Shown here: positions 22,707-34,319 of the stretch, in pieces
Layout: every line of letters starts with the position of its first letter
Numbering within the stretch: the stretch's first letter is position 1
Source of the DNA: Oxalobacter vibrioformis
GTDB taxonomy: Bacteria > Pseudomonadota > Gammaproteobacteria > Burkholderiales > Burkholderiaceae_D
DNA length: 64,000 nt
Reading direction: 5' to 3'
Assembly (NCBI RefSeq): GCF_027118995.1
Contig: NZ_CP098242.1
Span: forward strand, 558,001 to 622,000
Made by a program: the position numbers and the translations under genes
The notes under the pieces: model-generated
Told to the model about the DNA's origin: nothing
The model's input: the letters and a program-made list of their open reading frames with translations, nothing else
Databases searched by the model: none

Positions 22707-23965
22707 TATCTGCCTCCCCTGTCTCTTGACTCACGCCCGCGCCCTGAATCCGTAGAAACAGGCGGCACCTGTGACACACCACTTGACGTCTGTGCCTCGG
22801 TATTTGCTGATTCGGGTTGAGCTGCGGTTTGCGATATCAGCTTGTCAAACGGCAAGTACAGCAGATTGCTGCCGCTTCTGACATCCATCATGAGCTTGGT
22901 GGTATTGGAAAAGATTTCCTGCATGGTTTCAATGTACATCCTGTCCCTCGTGACACCGGGTGCTTTCTGATATTCAGCCACGATCATGTCAAAACGGGAT
23001 GCATTACCTTCTGCATTCGCAATGACCTGATCCCGGTAGCCTTCCGCTTCCTGTATCAGGCGCGAAGCCGTTCCTCTTGCCCGTGGGATAACGTCATTGG
23101 CATAGGCTTCCCCTTCGTTTTTCTGACGTTCACGATCCTGGCCTGCCTTGACCGCATCATCGAATGCCGCCTGCACATCTTCCGGTGGCTGTACATTCTG
23201 CATGGTGACATTGGTAATCTGGACACCTGACTGATACTGGTCAAATATTTCCTGCATCAGGCCATGGGCATCCAGCGCAATCTGGTCACGCCCTTCATAC
23301 AGCACAAAATCCATCTTGTTTCTGCCGACAATTTCACGAATCGCCGTCTCGGCAACCTGGCGCACCATGTCTTCCTGATCGCGGTTATTAAACACCCAGT
23401 CTGCCGCATTTTTCAGGCGATACTGAATGGCAAACTGGATATCCACAATATTTTCATCGTTTGTCAGCATCAGCGCTTCTTTGGGCTGCTTGTTTTTCAG
23501 TGAAGAACGGTACCCGATCTCAACGGTTCTCACCTGCGACACATTCACAACTTCATGGCTCTGGAAAGGGCTGGGAAGGCGCCAGTTCACGCCGGACCCT
23601 GTCATTTTGCTATACCGGCCGAATGTCATCACAACACCGGTTTCCCCCTCCTGAACGATGAAAAAACCCGTCCCCATCCAGAAAAGGAAGGCAACCACAG
23701 CCAGCATGATCAGCCCGAAACGCAATCCCCTGCGTTTATTCAGTTCATCATCATAGTTATCACCTCCGGAGTCGTTGTCATCCCCCGGATCTTCTCCACC
23801 CTTTTTCTTCCTTTTGAACAAACGATTCAACCGCTCATTGAATTTGTTCCACATCCTGTCTATTTCAGGCGGGTCATTGTGATCATAATCACCCGAACCA
23901 CGGCCAAAAAGGTCGTGGAACATGGGCAATAATCTGCGTAAACCGTTTAATGAAAACCGAGCCAT
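22706..23965 (-). CDS. hflK: HflK, modulator of FtsH protease
   Basis: Partner of HflC. 419 aa: a cytoplasmic head rich in Gly, Asp and Lys (DLFGRGSGDYD...KRKKKGGEDPGDDND, about 18-75), one transmembrane helix (FGLIMLAVVAFLFWMGTGFF, about 83-102), the SPFH domain, and a polar tail ending in Arg/Gly (GRGRESRDRGGR). Organised hfq-hflX-hflK-hflC as in many proteobacteria. Confidence 0.96.
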   Translation of the reverse strand: MARFSLNGLRRLLPMFHDLFGRGSGDYDHNDPPEIDRMWNKFNERLNRLFKRKKKGGEDPGDDNDSGGDNYDDELNKRRGLRFGLIMLAVVAFLFWMGTGFFIVQEGETGVVMTFGRYSKMTGSGVNWRLPSPFQSHEVVNVSQVRTVEIGYRSSLKNKQPKEALMLTNDENIVDIQFAIQYRLKNAADWVFNNRDQEDMVRQVAETAIREIVGRNKMDFVLYEGRDQIALDAHGLMQEIFDQYQSGVQITNVTMQNVQPPEDVQAAFDDAVKAGQDRERQKNEGEAYANDVIPRARGTASRLIQEAEGYRDQVIANAEGNASRFDMIVAEYQKAPGVTRDRMYIETMQEIFSNTTKLMMDVRSGSNLLYLPFDKLISQTAAQPESANTEAQTSSGVSQVPPVSTDSGRGRESRDRGGR

Positions 23966-24000
23966 TCGTTCGTTACTGATCTCAAATTGATGATATTTTC

Positions 24001-25170
24001 TCAGGAAGCACTCCCTGCATCAGCCGTATCCGGCTGCATGTGCTGTCTTTTGGCTTCCAAAGCATATTCGGCCACCGCGTGCCTGAGCAGATCCATGCCT
24101 GCTCCGGTATGCGCACTGACCAAAACGCGTTGAATTTTACCATATTCATCCCGCTCCATGCCCGGATTTAAGTCTGCCAGGTCAATCTTGTTCAATACCA
24201 GCAGTTGCGGAACATCATCTGCACCGATTTCTTTCAGCACCAGATTGACCTGCTCTATCTGGTCGCGCCGTGTCGGGCTGGCAGCATCCACCACATGCAG
24301 CAGCAAATCCGCATGAATCGTTTCTTCAAGCGTGGCCTTGAAAGCCGCCACAAGCTGGTGGGGCAATTCCCGCACAAAACCCACCGTATCTGACACAACG
24401 ACATTTCCCGCCTCTTCCAGATAAACACGGCGTGACGTGGTGTCAAGCGTGGCAAACAACTGATCCGCCACATAGGTTCCTGCTTTTGTCAGGGCATTAA
24501 AAAGCGTGGATTTACCGGCATTGGTATACCCGACGAGCGAAAAGGAAAAAATGTGATTGCGGCTGCGTGAGCGGCGCTGGGTTTCTCGTTGCCTTTGCAG
24601 CTTGTCCAGACGGGAACGCAGCATTCTGACACGTTCACCAATCAGGCGGCGATCCGTTTCCAGCTGGGTTTCACCGGGTCCACGCAGGCCAATACCGCCC
24701 TTTTGCCGCTCAAGATGGGTCCATCCCCTGACAAGGCGGGTGGAAAGATGCTGCAATTGCGCCAGCTCAACCTGTACCTTGCCCTCATGGCTTTTGGCGC
24801 GCTGTGCAAAAATATCCAGAATCAGGCTGGTTCTGTCAACCACCCCGGTTTCCAGTTTACGCTCAAGATTTCGCTGTTGCGCAGGTGACAGGGCGTGATT
24901 GAAAATAACCAGATCACACGCATACTGTTCAATCGCAGCCTGTACTTCATCCGCCTTTCCGCTGCCGATAAAAAGAGCTGCGTCGGGACTCGATCGCTTT
25001 GTGGTAATGGTGGCAACCGGGAGCGCACCGGCTGATTTGGCTAAAAGCGCCAGCTCTTCCATACTGGAAGCAAAATCACTTTGCCCGAAATCCACTCCGA
25101 CAAGAAGGGCAGATAACACTTCACCCTGTCCTGCCACTTTTTTTTTCGGGATATCAGGCGTTTTGTGCAT
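24001..25170 (-). CDS. hflX: Ribosome-associated GTPase HflX
   Basis: Splits stalled or stressed 70S ribosomes. 389 aa from ATG 25170, which overlaps the hfq stop by 17 bp; the longer frame to 25218 would overlap hfq by 65 bp and is less likely. Domains: N-terminal HflX nucleotide-binding region (about 25-150, with [11 protein letters not shown]), coiled-coil linker (Arg/Gln-rich, about 160-185), then the G domain: [14 protein letters not shown] (G1), [14 protein letters not shown] (G3), NKIDL (G4). C-terminal tail Ala-rich. Confidence 0.95.
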   Translation of the reverse strand: MHKTPDIPKKKVAGQGEVLSALLVGVDFGQSDFASSMEELALLAKSAGALPVATITTKRSSPDAALFIGSGKADEVQAAIEQYACDLVIFNHALSPAQQRNLERKLETGVVDRTSLILDIFAQRAKSHEGKVQVELAQLQHLSTRLVRGWTHLERQKGGIGLRGPGETQLETDRRLIGERVRMLRSRLDKLQRQRETQRRSRSRNHIFSFSLVGYTNAGKSTLFNALTKAGTYVADQLFATLDTTSRRVYLEEAGNVVVSDTVGFVRELPHQLVAAFKATLEETIHADLLLHVVDAASPTRRDQIEQVNLVLKEIGADDVPQLLVLNKIDLADLNPGMERDEYGKIQRVLVSAHTGAGMDLLRHAVAEYALEAKRQHMQPDTADAGSAS

Positions 25171-25393
25171 CAGAATGCAGGTTGACCGGTCTGGAAGGCA
25201 CGACCGTTGAAATGGCATGCTTGTATACCATCTGCGTTACGCTGTTACGCAACAATACGACATATTGGTCAAAAGATTCAATCTGTCCCTGTAACTTGAT
25301 CCCGTTGATCAGATAAATCGAAACAGGAATATGTTCCTTTCGCAGGATATTGAGGAAAGGATCCTGCAGCATTTGTCCTTTGCCAGTACTCAT
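25154..25393 (-). CDS. hfq: RNA chaperone Hfq
   Basis: Hexameric Sm-like protein that pairs small RNAs with mRNAs. 79 aa. Sm1 region with proximal-face residues [10 protein letters not shown] (Q8, F42-type positions kept) and [16 protein letters not shown]; Sm2 with the diagnostic YKHAIST. The short C-terminal tail ([12 protein letters not shown]) lacks the long disordered extension of enteric Hfq, as is common in beta-proteobacteria. Confidence 0.97.
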   Translation of the reverse strand: MSTGKGQMLQDPFLNILRKEHIPVSIYLINGIKLQGQIESFDQYVVLLRNSVTQMVYKHAISTVVPSRPVNLHSDAQNA

Positions 25394-25527
25394 AGTGACT
25401 CCATTAATAGTAGTTGTTATTTGAAGTTGGAGATAAACCGGTCTTTTTCAAGTAGAGCATAAAAAATCTAATCAAAGACAGCTTTACTATACCGTATTTA
25501 TGACTTTTTCATCTGATCTGAACCAGA

Positions 25528-26874
25528 TCATTTTCCCTTTTCCGGATCAAACGGATTCTTGCCGGTTCTGAACTCAATCTGCAATGGGGTACCGGTCAGT
25601 GAAAACGCATCCCTGAAGTGTCTTTCCAGATAACGGCGGTAATCCTGGCTGATATGGTCCAGCCCGTTCCCGTGAATCACAATAATAGGCGGATTTTTTC
25701 CGCCCTGATGCGCGTAACGCAGTTTCGGGCGAATCGCACCCTTGGCCCGTGGTGGCTGCTGGTGTTCCGTTGCATCTTTTAATACACGGGTCAACCTTGG
25801 GGTGGAAAGATTGGCCATCGCCGCGGAATAAGCGGCATTGATGGAACGCATGAGCGATGAAATACCGGTCTGCTTTAATGCCGAGATGTAATGGAATTTG
25901 GCAAAAGACAGAAAATGCAGCTTGCGCTCGGCCTCACTTTTCACCAGATTCCGGGTATCAACAGGCAAACCGTCCCACTTGTTGATCCCGACAACGAGTG
26001 CCCTGCCGCTTTCCAGGATAAAACCGGCAATATGCGCATCCTGATCTGAAATATCCTGCTGGGCATCCAGCAAAAGCAGGACCACATTGGCATCGGATAT
26101 GGCCTGCAATGTCTTGACGACAGAAAATTTTTCAATGGCCTGAAACACTTTCCCGCGACGACGCAGGCCGGCTGTATCAATCAGCGTATAATGCTTGCCG
26201 TCACGCTCAAAAGGAATCTCAATCGCATCCCGGGTTGTACCGGGAAGATCAAAGGCAATAACCCTTTCCTCTCCCAAGAGCGCGTTAATCAGCGTGGACT
26301 TGCCCACATTGGGGCGCCCAACAATAGCAAGGCGAATCGGACGATCTGCGGTTTCCTCATCTTCTGGCGGCACCTCAACAGCAGAAACCGCATCAAGCGC
26401 GCTTTCCACCATGGTGTGCACACCATCCCCATGGGCAGAAGAAATAACGAGGGGCTCACCCAGCCCCAGCTCATAAAAATCGGCGGTAACTGCGGTATAT
26501 TTCATTCCCTCGGCCTTGTTGACCACAAGAATGACCGGGCGCCCGGATCTGCGAAGGTATTCGGTAATGGACTTATCATGCGGTGTCATGCCCTGGCGGC
26601 CATCCACCATAAAAACAACGACATCCGCCTCGGCAACAGCCTGCTTCGTCTGCCGGGCCATTTCCTGAAGGATACCGTCCTTGGCAACCGGCTCAAACCC
26701 GCCAGTATCAATCACCAGGAAGGGACGCTCTCCAATCCGGCCTTCCCCATAGTGCCTATCCCTGGTCAGCCCCGGAAAATCGGCCACCAGTGCTGCCCGG
26801 GACCGGGTCAGTCGGTTAAATAGTGTGGACTTGCCCACATTAGGCCGTCCCACAAGCGCAATAACAGGTTTCAT
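25528..26874 (-). CDS. der: Ribosome biogenesis GTPase Der (EngA)
   Basis: Needed for 50S subunit assembly. 448 aa with two tandem G domains, each beginning [10 protein letters not shown] (residues 8-17 and about 184-193), with [17 protein letters not shown] (G3) and NKAEG/NKWDG (G4) and the C-terminal KH-like domain (about 355-440, RLTRVLKDA). Starts 2 bp from the bamB stop. Confidence 0.97.
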   Translation of the reverse strand: MKPVIALVGRPNVGKSTLFNRLTRSRAALVADFPGLTRDRHYGEGRIGERPFLVIDTGGFEPVAKDGILQEMARQTKQAVAEADVVVFMVDGRQGMTPHDKSITEYLRRSGRPVILVVNKAEGMKYTAVTADFYELGLGEPLVISSAHGDGVHTMVESALDAVSAVEVPPEDEETADRPIRLAIVGRPNVGKSTLINALLGEERVIAFDLPGTTRDAIEIPFERDGKHYTLIDTAGLRRRGKVFQAIEKFSVVKTLQAISDANVVLLLLDAQQDISDQDAHIAGFILESGRALVVGINKWDGLPVDTRNLVKSEAERKLHFLSFAKFHYISALKQTGISSLMRSINAAYSAAMANLSTPRLTRVLKDATEHQQPPRAKGAIRPKLRYAHQGGKNPPIIVIHGNGLDHISQDYRRYLERHFRDAFSLTGTPLQIEFRTGKNPFDPEKGK

Positions 26875-26875
26875 G

Positions 26876-28057
26876 TCAGTTGATCATTAATGCCAAAAGA
26901 CGCCCGCCTGTCGTCTGGATAATCAGCTTCTCGCCAACCACCAGCGGGGTTGCCTTGATGGCAGAGCCATCGGTTGCGGTGCGCGAGATGAATCCGCCAT
27001 CTTCCTTTGAAAGAAAATGCACATATCCCTGCAGATCACCTACCGCTACCGTCCTCTCAAAAGAAACCGGCGTTGACAGCGCACGGTATGCCAGGCGTTC
27101 ATTGCGCCAGACGCTTTGTCCCCGGAGATTGACAAAGGCATACACCGCACCTGCCTCATCTGCGGCATAAACAAAGTCATCGTCAACGCTGACCCCCACA
27201 TCACTGGAAAGCTCTTTTGCCCAGACACCACCACCACTGACCACATCATAGCAGGCTACCCGGCCTTGAAAAGAGGCGGCGCAAACCAGCCTGCCCAGTA
27301 CGGCAGGCATGCCTGAGGTATCCGCAATTCGCTCCAGATCGGTTGTTCCACGCGGATCACCGACAACCACGTCCCAGTTCGTGCCGCCATTGGCCAGCAT
27401 CAGGGAAATCATCCGGCCGCCAGGCAAGGCAACGATCGCGGTAGGACCAACAATGGCAATACCAGGGGCTGATCGCAACATCAGGGGCGGCGCACGCCGT
27501 GTCACCATCCATTTTCGTTCACCGGAATCTGCCTCAAACCCGGAAATATGATTATCCAGCGTACGTACAACGACCATATCACCACCAACGGCCGGGGCCG
27601 AAAGCGCTTCACTCGACATCTGCGCCTTCCATTTTTCCTTGCCATCAGAATCAAACGCCAGCAACACGCCGTTTTTTCCGGCAACAACAATGGTATGACC
27701 ATCCGTACCCACACCGGCTGTCAGGGGAATACCGGCATCAATCCGCCAGACTTCACTGCCCGTTTGCGGATCAACACGCACAATCGTGCCTTTGGCAGAA
27801 GCAGCATAAATGCTGTCATACGTTGCAACCGGCGTGAAAATGAAATTATCTGATGAACCCACATTGAGTGACCAGGATTCGGTAACTGACCGGATCTGTT
27901 CAAACTCCACCAGGTCTGCCGGCAGATTTCTTGGTGTTCCCCTGGAAAACGGATTGATGGAATCAATCCATGAAAAGGAACAGCCTGACAACAGCAGCGT
28001 CAGGCCTACTGTCAAAACAGCGATAATGGCACGTGTCAATCTCATTGAATCTCTCAT
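26876..28057 (-). CDS. bamB: Outer-membrane assembly lipoprotein BamB
   Basis: A subunit of the beta-barrel assembly machine, at the periplasmic face of the outer membrane. 393 aa: lipoprotein signal with lipobox LLLSGC (Cys about 26), followed by an eight-bladed PQQ-type propeller (repeats such as [40 protein letters not shown]). Start at 28057 overlaps the yfgM stop (ATGA); ATG 28045 with GAGAG before it is equally possible and trims four residues. Confidence 0.94.
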   Translation of the reverse strand: MRDSMRLTRAIIAVLTVGLTLLLSGCSFSWIDSINPFSRGTPRNLPADLVEFEQIRSVTESWSLNVGSSDNFIFTPVATYDSIYAASAKGTIVRVDPQTGSEVWRIDAGIPLTAGVGTDGHTIVVAGKNGVLLAFDSDGKEKWKAQMSSEALSAPAVGGDMVVVRTLDNHISGFEADSGERKWMVTRRAPPLMLRSAPGIAIVGPTAIVALPGGRMISLMLANGGTNWDVVVGDPRGTTDLERIADTSGMPAVLGRLVCAASFQGRVACYDVVSGGGVWAKELSSDVGVSVDDDFVYAADEAGAVYAFVNLRGQSVWRNERLAYRALSTPVSFERTVAVGDLQGYVHFLSKEDGGFISRTATDGSAIKATPLVVGEKLIIQTTGGRLLALMIN

Positions 28058-28698
28058 TTTGCAGCAGCATCACCACCCAGATCGTCCAGCTTGAGCTGAA
28101 TAAGCGCCCTGCCCGGGTCATCAGGTGAAGCTTTTGTCAACGCAGCCTGATAAGCTTTTCTGGCTTCGTCCAGTTTGTCCTGCGCATAATACACATCGCC
28201 TCTTCTGTCTTCTGCAATACTGGCAAAGGCTTCAGGAAATTTCGCGCTCAATACCCCCTGTGCCTCATCATATTTTTTCTCATCCAGCAAAATCCCTGCC
28301 AGCCTGATACGTGCGATGGCCTTGTATCCATCGCCCTTGCCATTGTCGACAATCCATTTCAGGCGCGCCCTTGCCATGTCATTTTCCTTGAAATCATGTG
28401 CAATGCGCGCAGCAATCAGATTGGTCATGGAAGCATAAGGGGTCGAACCGAATTTTTCCTGCATATCGGATGCAATGCGCTGCGCCCGTTCATTATCATT
28501 CGACTGAACGGCGTTTTGCATTTCGTAATACAGTTGTGATGCCTGCTCAGCCTGTGTGCGCTGATAATTGCCCCAGAGCGTCCAGGCGGTATAAGCAGTC
28601 AACGCAATGATGACAAGCCACAGCACCAGATTGCCGTATTGCTTCCACCAGGCCTTGATAGCCGCTAATTGTTCCTGTTCTTCAAGATCGTATGCCAT
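28054..28698 (-). CDS. yfgM: YfgM-type ancillary SecYEG/periplasmic chaperone subunit
   Basis: A single-span inner-membrane protein with periplasmic TPR-like repeats that links the translocon to periplasmic chaperones in E. coli. 214 aa from MAYDLEEQEQLAAIKAWW; the cytoplasmic head is followed by a transmembrane helix (NLVLWLVIIALTAYTAWTLW, about 23-42) and TPR-like helices (GDVYYAQDKLDEARKAYQAAL). The longer frame to 28764 runs into hisS and was rejected. Neighbours hisS and bamB match the usual operon. Confidence 0.9.
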   Translation of the reverse strand: MAYDLEEQEQLAAIKAWWKQYGNLVLWLVIIALTAYTAWTLWGNYQRTQAEQASQLYYEMQNAVQSNDNERAQRIASDMQEKFGSTPYASMTNLIAARIAHDFKENDMARARLKWIVDNGKGDGYKAIARIRLAGILLDEKKYDEAQGVLSAKFPEAFASIAEDRRGDVYYAQDKLDEARKAYQAALTKASPDDPGRALIQLKLDDLGGDAAAK

Positions 28699-28715
28699 GA
28701 TAATTTCTGTCTTTT

Positions 28716-30104
28716 TTAATGAATGCCATGAGTTGGCGCAGCGCCTAAGCTGCCACAACCACACGCGCAGGTTTCCTCATGTTCCGTTTCCCCGATTATC
28801 TGGTCAACCAGATAATCTGCAACCTTTGCCAGAGGAACCAGGCGCTGGTTGTTTTCCATATCAGGGGAGCGCAGTGCCTTGACGCTGGCATTTCCCCCTT
28901 GTAACTCATCTTCTCCAAGCAGGATGGCAAAGGGTGCGCCGCTGTCATCAGCACGTTTCATCTGCGCCTTGAAACTACTGCCTGCCGCTGCAGGTGAGCA
29001 ATGCAGTATTACATCAAGTCCCGTGCCACGCAAGGCTTCTGCCAGAGCAAATGCCTCAAGCAGGGCATCTTCACCCTGGTGAACGATATAGACATCCACG
29101 TTTTCCGCAAAATTGGCGCTTCCCTGTGTTTTCATCAGATCAATCAGCCGCTCGACACCCAGGGCAAAACCACAGGAAGGTGTCGGACGGCCGCCAAACA
29201 TTTCAAACAGCGGATCATACCTGCCGCCACCGCATATCGTACCCTGCGAACCCAGCTCCTCACTGATCCACTCAAACACGGTACGGTTGTAATAATCCAT
29301 GCCGCGAACCAGGCGCGGATTGATGGTAAACGGGATATTGTTATGCTGCAGGATCTTCTGCAACCCTTCAAAATGCTGCAGGGATTCCTGATCCAGATAA
29401 TCAAGCAGTTTCGGTGCCGCATTGACCATTTCCTGCATGGCCGGGTTTTTGGTATCTAAAATACGCAACGGATTGGAATACAGACGCCTTTGGGCATCCT
29501 CATCCAGGATATCGCTGTGTTTTTCAAAATAAGCAATCAGGTCCGCCCTGTGACGGTTTCTTTCCTCGGCATTGCCAATGGAATTAATCTCCAGGCGAAT
29601 GTTTTCCAGCCCAAGATCATCCCACAACCGCTGGCACAGCAGGATCAGTTCGGCATCAATATCCGGGCCGCCAAATCCAAGCGCCTCTGCGCCAATCTGG
29701 TGAAACTGCCGGTAGCGTCCACGCTGGGGGCGCTCATGACGGAACATCGGGCCACAATACCATAACCGTTTTGGCCCGTTATAGGTGAGATTGTGCTCCA
29801 CAACCGCACGAACCACACCGGCCGTGCTTTCCGGACGCAACGTCAGATTGTCACCATTTAACGCATCCTCAAAAGAGTACATCTCCTTTTCCACAATATC
29901 AGTCACCGCGCCCAGACCACGGGCAAAAAGCGCCGTTTCCTCGACAATCGGTGTGCGAATGCGCTGATAACCATAGCTTTTCAGCACGGATTCTGCCGTG
30001 TTTTCCAGAAGTTCCCATACCGGTGCATCCTCCGGGAGAATATCGTTCATCCCCTTGATGCCGGGTATCTTTCTGTTTTTATTTGTTTTTTTGTTTTCAG
30101 ACAT
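28716..30104 (-). CDS. hisS: Histidyl-tRNA synthetase
   Basis: Class IIa synthetase charging tRNA-His. Motif 1 around [14 protein letters not shown], motif 2 ([16 protein letters not shown]), HisA motif ([15 protein letters not shown]) and motif 3 ([15 protein letters not shown]), then the C-terminal anticodon-binding domain. Start at 30104 (MSENKK) drops four codons from the longest frame. Odd: the protein is about 462 aa, and the last 20 residues after the usual end carry a CACGCG cysteine cluster. Confidence 0.95.
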   Translation of the reverse strand: MSENKKTNKNRKIPGIKGMNDILPEDAPVWELLENTAESVLKSYGYQRIRTPIVEETALFARGLGAVTDIVEKEMYSFEDALNGDNLTLRPESTAGVVRAVVEHNLTYNGPKRLWYCGPMFRHERPQRGRYRQFHQIGAEALGFGGPDIDAELILLCQRLWDDLGLENIRLEINSIGNAEERNRHRADLIAYFEKHSDILDEDAQRRLYSNPLRILDTKNPAMQEMVNAAPKLLDYLDQESLQHFEGLQKILQHNNIPFTINPRLVRGMDYYNRTVFEWISEELGSQGTICGGGRYDPLFEMFGGRPTPSCGFALGVERLIDLMKTQGSANFAENVDVYIVHQGEDALLEAFALAEALRGTGLDVILHCSPAAAGSSFKAQMKRADDSGAPFAILLGEDELQGGNASVKALRSPDMENNQRLVPLAKVADYLVDQIIGETEHEETCACGCGSLGAAPTHGIH

Positions 30105-30141
30105 AATGGATGCCACTCATTTCCTGCTTTGCAGTCTTATG

Positions 30142-31395
30142 TTAGCCATAATGCGACTGAACATATTTCAGAATCAATGCCTGAAACTGCTCGTCGAGAT
30201 TATCACCCCGCAGCATGGTTTTTCTTTTACCATCTTCAAATACCATCGCCATGGGAGTTTCGCCATTTCCCGGCAGACTGATGCCGATATTGGCATGCTG
30301 TGATTCTCCGGGGCCATTCACAATACATCCCATCACCGCCACATTCATACTTTCCACGCCCGGATACCGGTTTTTCCATACCGTCATCTGTTCGCGCAGA
30401 TAATGCTGGGTATTGCTGGCAAGCTCCTGAAAGAGCGTCGATGATGTTCTTCCACACCCCGGACATGACGTCACCATCGGAACAAAATTGCGCAGCCCCA
30501 TGCTCTGCAACAACTCCTGCGCAACCACGACTTCACGGGCACGGGAGCTCCCCGGATCCGGCGTGATGGAAATCCGGATCGTATCCCCGATTCCTTCCTC
30601 AAGCAATACCGACAGGGCCGCCGAGGACGCCACGATCCCCTTGCTGCCGACACCGGCCTCCGTCAAACCGAGATGAAGCGCATAATCACACCGTACCGAC
30701 AGCTCACGGTAAACCGCAATCAAATCCTGCACACCGGAAACCTTGCATGACAGAACAATCCTGTCGGCGGGCATACCCAGCGCCTCTGCCTGGGCAGCAC
30801 TCTCCACTGCAGATGTCACCAATGCCTCATACATGACACTTGGCGCAGGCCATGGCGCTGAGCGGCCCGCATTTTCATCCATGATACGTTTTAACAGCGC
30901 CTGATCCAGGCTTCCCCAGTTCACTCCGATACGCACCGGCTTTTCATACCGGCAGGCAATGTCAATCATGGTGGCAAACTGGCTGTCCCGGCTTTCTCCA
31001 ATACCAACATTTCCGGGATTGATACGGTATTTTGCCAGCGCCCTGGCACACGCCGGAAAGTCCTGCAGCAGAACGTGGCCATTAAAATGAAAATCCCCGA
31101 TCAGGGGGACATGGATACCCGCATCATCAAGCCGCTGACGTATCAACGGAACCGCCTGGGCGGCCGCTGGTGTATTGACTGTCATACGGACAAGCTCAGA
31201 GCCGGCCTGAACAAGTTCCATTACCTGGCAGACAGTTTGTTCGACATCAGAGGTATCAGTATTTGTCATGGATTGCACCACAACAGGTGCATCTCCACCG
31301 ATGATAACCGGTCCCGTGTTACCGGGTACCGCAACCGCATGCGTCTTCCTGCGGGGGGCCGATCCTGACGAAATCGGCTTTTCTTCACGTTTCAT
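30142..31395 (-). CDS. ispG: 4-hydroxy-3-methylbut-2-en-1-yl diphosphate synthase (flavodoxin/ferredoxin)
   Basis: Penultimate step of the MEP isoprenoid pathway; a [4Fe-4S] enzyme. 417 aa: TIM-barrel part first ([24 protein letters not shown]), then the iron-sulphur domain with [16 protein letters not shown] and [19 protein letters not shown] supplying the cluster cysteines and the catalytic glutamate region. It starts 7 bp after the rodZ stop. Confidence 0.97.
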   Translation of the reverse strand: MKREEKPISSGSAPRRKTHAVAVPGNTGPVIIGGDAPVVVQSMTNTDTSDVEQTVCQVMELVQAGSELVRMTVNTPAAAQAVPLIRQRLDDAGIHVPLIGDFHFNGHVLLQDFPACARALAKYRINPGNVGIGESRDSQFATMIDIACRYEKPVRIGVNWGSLDQALLKRIMDENAGRSAPWPAPSVMYEALVTSAVESAAQAEALGMPADRIVLSCKVSGVQDLIAVYRELSVRCDYALHLGLTEAGVGSKGIVASSAALSVLLEEGIGDTIRISITPDPGSSRAREVVVAQELLQSMGLRNFVPMVTSCPGCGRTSSTLFQELASNTQHYLREQMTVWKNRYPGVESMNVAVMGCIVNGPGESQHANIGISLPGNGETPMAMVFEDGKRKTMLRGDNLDEQFQALILKYVQSHYG

Positions 31396-31401
31396 GATGG
31401 A

Positions 31402-32571
31402 TTACTTCAACTCCACTCTGGCTTCAGCACTTCTTCTGGCGGTTTTCAGCACCAGCGGCTGTTCGCGGAATTCCACCTGCACATTGGCTGCCTTTTCTGC
31501 AACAACCGTAACCGGCTCATTGATTTCCAGCTTCTGCACGTCACCTGCCTTCCCGTCAAATTGACGCAGGGTAGCGCCATTTGCTTTTAACACCTGAACT
31601 TTTGATGGGCCGTTAAAACGGACAACAAGGAAATTCTGCGGTACGGCAGGAGCCGCTTCAGCGGCCTTTTCCGGTTGAGGCTCTGCGGCTTTTTCCTGTT
31701 TGTCCTGCTGCGGTGATGCTGAATCCGCTTTATCTGCATTCTGTTTACCGGCATCCGCAGACGCTGCTTCTGCTGCGGGTTTGTCTCCTTCTTTCTTTGC
31801 AGCATCTGCTTCCGGAACTTTCTCATCCTTGCCAGCAGCATTTTCTGCAGAAGCGGGGGCTTTTTCCGGTTCGGAGATCACCACTTTGGGTGTATCAATC
31901 ACGGTCGAAACAGATTTTGATGCCTCCTGTTTTTTTACCTCAGCAACCGGCTCCGATTTCTTCTTCAGTGAAAAACCGCCAGAAAACCATTTCATGCTGT
32001 GCACGGCATAAGCCAAAGCCAGCACAATGACAATCAGGATAAACCAGCCGGTTTTTCCAAAGCGCCGTTTTTTTCCAAAAGACTGGCTGCTCTGCATGAA
32101 GCGTTCGGAAGTATTCTGCCTGGGGATCTGATCCAGTTGCTTGCTCGCAGGCTCTTCTGATTTAAACATGGCAACCAGCGGTTCCGGATCAACCTGCAGC
32201 ATCTTTGCGTAGGCACGGATAAACCCTCTTGAAATGGCAATGCCATGCAATGCTTCATAGTTATCCGCTTCAAGCTCGCGAACCTGCCGTACCGTCATCT
32301 TCAGACTGGCTGCAACCTGTTCCTGATCGACACCGGCAGCCACACGAAATACCGCGAGCTGAGCACCAGGCTTTAACGGCTCGCTGACGGGTTCGGCAGC
32401 TTTTTCAGCTTCCTCCCCAGCGGAGGTTTTTTCTTCTGCATCCATATTCAAAGACCCCTGCGCATCCGCCGGGGAGGTAACCTGGGGCTCATTTGAGTTT
32501 TTTTCTTCTGATACGTTCGCACCAGATTCAGCAGCATCTTTTTCTTCTTCTTTCATTTCATCGATGTTCAT
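31402..32571 (-). CDS. rodZ: RodZ-like cytoskeletal/cell-shape protein
   Basis: A membrane protein linking MreB filaments to the wall machinery. 389 aa: unusually long acidic head (1-65, Glu/Ala/Ser), helix-turn-helix domain (about 68-135, VDQEQVAASLKMTVRQVREL), one transmembrane helix (WFILIVIVLALAYAVHSM, about 176-193), a Lys/Ala/Glu-rich periplasmic linker (about 200-300) and a C-terminal DUF4115 domain (FLVVRFNGPSKVQVLKANG onward). The position between rlmN and ispG is the usual one. Confidence 0.9.
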   Translation of the reverse strand: MNIDEMKEEEKDAAESGANVSEEKNSNEPQVTSPADAQGSLNMDAEEKTSAGEEAEKAAEPVSEPLKPGAQLAVFRVAAGVDQEQVAASLKMTVRQVRELEADNYEALHGIAISRGFIRAYAKMLQVDPEPLVAMFKSEEPASKQLDQIPRQNTSERFMQSSQSFGKKRRFGKTGWFILIVIVLALAYAVHSMKWFSGGFSLKKKSEPVAEVKKQEASKSVSTVIDTPKVVISEPEKAPASAENAAGKDEKVPEADAAKKEGDKPAAEAASADAGKQNADKADSASPQQDKQEKAAEPQPEKAAEAAPAVPQNFLVVRFNGPSKVQVLKANGATLRQFDGKAGDVQKLEINEPVTVVAEKAANVQVEFREQPLVLKTARRSAEARVELK

Positions 32572-32698
32572 TCAAAACTCCACGTGAGCGCTGCTTGCAT
32601 GTCAATGTGCAACATAAACGCCATGAAAAGCGGCTTTTTGTTTCCAAATCATTCAATATTATTCGTAATCGTCATATTTTTCCAGAAAATCATGTCGA

Positions 32699-33844
32699 TT
32701 AATGCAATTCATCCCCGGATTCGGTATAACAGACCTGCATTTGCATGATTCTTTTCCTGATATCTGTCCTGTCCTGAACCTCGCCGGCCAGCAAGCCACA
32801 GGCAGCGTCAATATCATCGCCCCGTGTTTTACGCACCGTTGTCACGATTCCTGCATCCATCAGAATCTGTGAAAAAGACTGTATCCGCCCGGCCTTTGAA
32901 CGGCGCAAACCGGAGGCCTCAAACGGATTAAACGGAATGAGATTGAATTTGCACGAGACGGGAGAAGGACCATTTTTCACCAGTTCCACCAGTTCCCTTG
33001 CGTGTTCATCAGAATCATTCACGCCATCCAGCATGCAATATTCAAACGTGATGAAGTCTCTTGGCGCGTAATCAAGATAACGACGACAGGCGGCCATCAG
33101 CGACGATAACGGATGCTTGCGGTTCAGCGGAACCAGCCTGTTGCGAAGCGTATCGTTAGAAGCATGCAAAGAAACCGCAAGCGCAACCGGGCATTCCGTT
33201 GCCAGCCTGTCAATCATCGGCACCACGCCACTGGTAGATACCGTTACCCGCCGACGGGACAACCCATAGGCATTGTCATCGAGCATCAGCTTTAACGCAC
33301 TGACACTGGCCTCAAAATTAAAGAGCGGTTCACCCATTCCCATCAGGACAACATTGGAAATCTGCCGAACCGGCCGGTCCTCACCTTCATTCATCATCCG
33401 CAAGGCAAATTCGGCCATCCACAGTTGGCCGATAATTTCACCTGTCGTCAGATTACGGCTGAACCCCTGTTTCCCGGTTGAGCAGAATACACAATTCACC
33501 GTACAGCCCGCCTGCGTTGAAACACACAGGGTACCGCGGTTCCCTTCAGGAATAAAAACCGTTTCAATGGCATTTCCCTGCCCGACATCCATCAGCCATT
33601 TTCGCGTGCCATCCGTTGAGGTATGGTCAGCAATAACAGAAGGGGCAACCACCTGCGCACAATGCGACAGCTTGTGACGCAACGACTTGGCCAGATCGGT
33701 CATCTGGTCAAAATCACTGACACCTGACTGGTGAATCCAGCGTTGCAACTGCCTGGCCCTGAAAGGCTTTTCATCCAGGCGCAAACAATATTCCACCAGT
33801 TGAACCGGATTCAGATCAAGCAGATTTGTCCGGGCTGTCGTCAT
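32699..33844 (-). CDS. rlmN: Dual-specificity 23S rRNA (A2503)/tRNA (A37) C2-methyltransferase
   Basis: A radical-SAM enzyme that methylates carbon 2 of adenine. 381 aa. The radical-SAM motif [18 protein letters not shown] is present; the mCys residue of the family is likely the Cys in [13 protein letters not shown] near the C-terminus. A helical N-terminal domain ([20 protein letters not shown]) binds RNA. It is separated from rodZ by 127 bp that show no gene. Confidence 0.96.
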   Translation of the reverse strand: MTTARTNLLDLNPVQLVEYCLRLDEKPFRARQLQRWIHQSGVSDFDQMTDLAKSLRHKLSHCAQVVAPSVIADHTSTDGTRKWLMDVGQGNAIETVFIPEGNRGTLCVSTQAGCTVNCVFCSTGKQGFSRNLTTGEIIGQLWMAEFALRMMNEGEDRPVRQISNVVLMGMGEPLFNFEASVSALKLMLDDNAYGLSRRRVTVSTSGVVPMIDRLATECPVALAVSLHASNDTLRNRLVPLNRKHPLSSLMAACRRYLDYAPRDFITFEYCMLDGVNDSDEHARELVELVKNGPSPVSCKFNLIPFNPFEASGLRRSKAGRIQSFSQILMDAGIVTTVRKTRGDDIDAACGLLAGEVQDRTDIRKRIMQMQVCYTESGDELH

Positions 33845-33893
33845 AAATACAGAAAAGAGAAGGCCCGCCCGCTTTTATGGGCAGGTCACATCA

Positions 33894-34319
33894 TTAACGG
33901 GAGTAGGTCTGGGTTTCCGGAAAGAAAAACGCAATCTCCTTGGTTGCCGCTGTCGCACTGTCTGAACCATGTACCGCATTGGCATCAATGGAGTCGGCAA
34001 AATCAGCGCGAATGGTGCCTTTGTCTGCTTCTTTCGGATTGGTCGCCCCCATCAGTTCGCGGTTTTTTGCGATGGCATTGTCACCTTCCAGCACCTGAAC
34101 CATAACAGGACCTGACATCATGAAATCGACCAGATCCTTAAAGAACGGGCGCTCACGATGCTCGGCATAAAATCCTTCTGCTTCAGCGCGGGACAGCTTG
34201 ACCATGCGTGCTGCAATAATTTTGAGGCCCGCATTTTCAAAACGGGAATAAATCTGGCCGATTACATCTTTTGCCACTGCATCGGGCTTAATAATCGACA
34301 GGGTGCGTTCGATTGCCAT
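33894..34319 (-). CDS. ndk: Nucleoside-diphosphate kinase
   Basis: Balances NTP pools by phosphate transfer through a histidine. 141 aa, with active-site H117 in NAVHGSDS, nucleotide-binding [12 protein letters not shown], and [14 protein letters not shown]. First gene of the ndk-to-purA run; the DNA upstream (34320-34734) is a probable rearrangement junction. Confidence 0.97.
   Translation of the reverse strand: MAIERTLSIIKPDAVAKDVIGQIYSRFENAGLKIIAARMVKLSRAEAEGFYAEHRERPFFKDLVDFMMSGPVMVQVLEGDNAIAKNRELMGATNPKEADKGTIRADFADSIDANAVHGSDSATAATKEIAFFFPETQTYSR

Noticed and set aside
22706..25393. Possible regulatory RNA genes around hfq
   Set aside because: No stem-plus-T-run structure or promoter pair outside the coding genes was found there.
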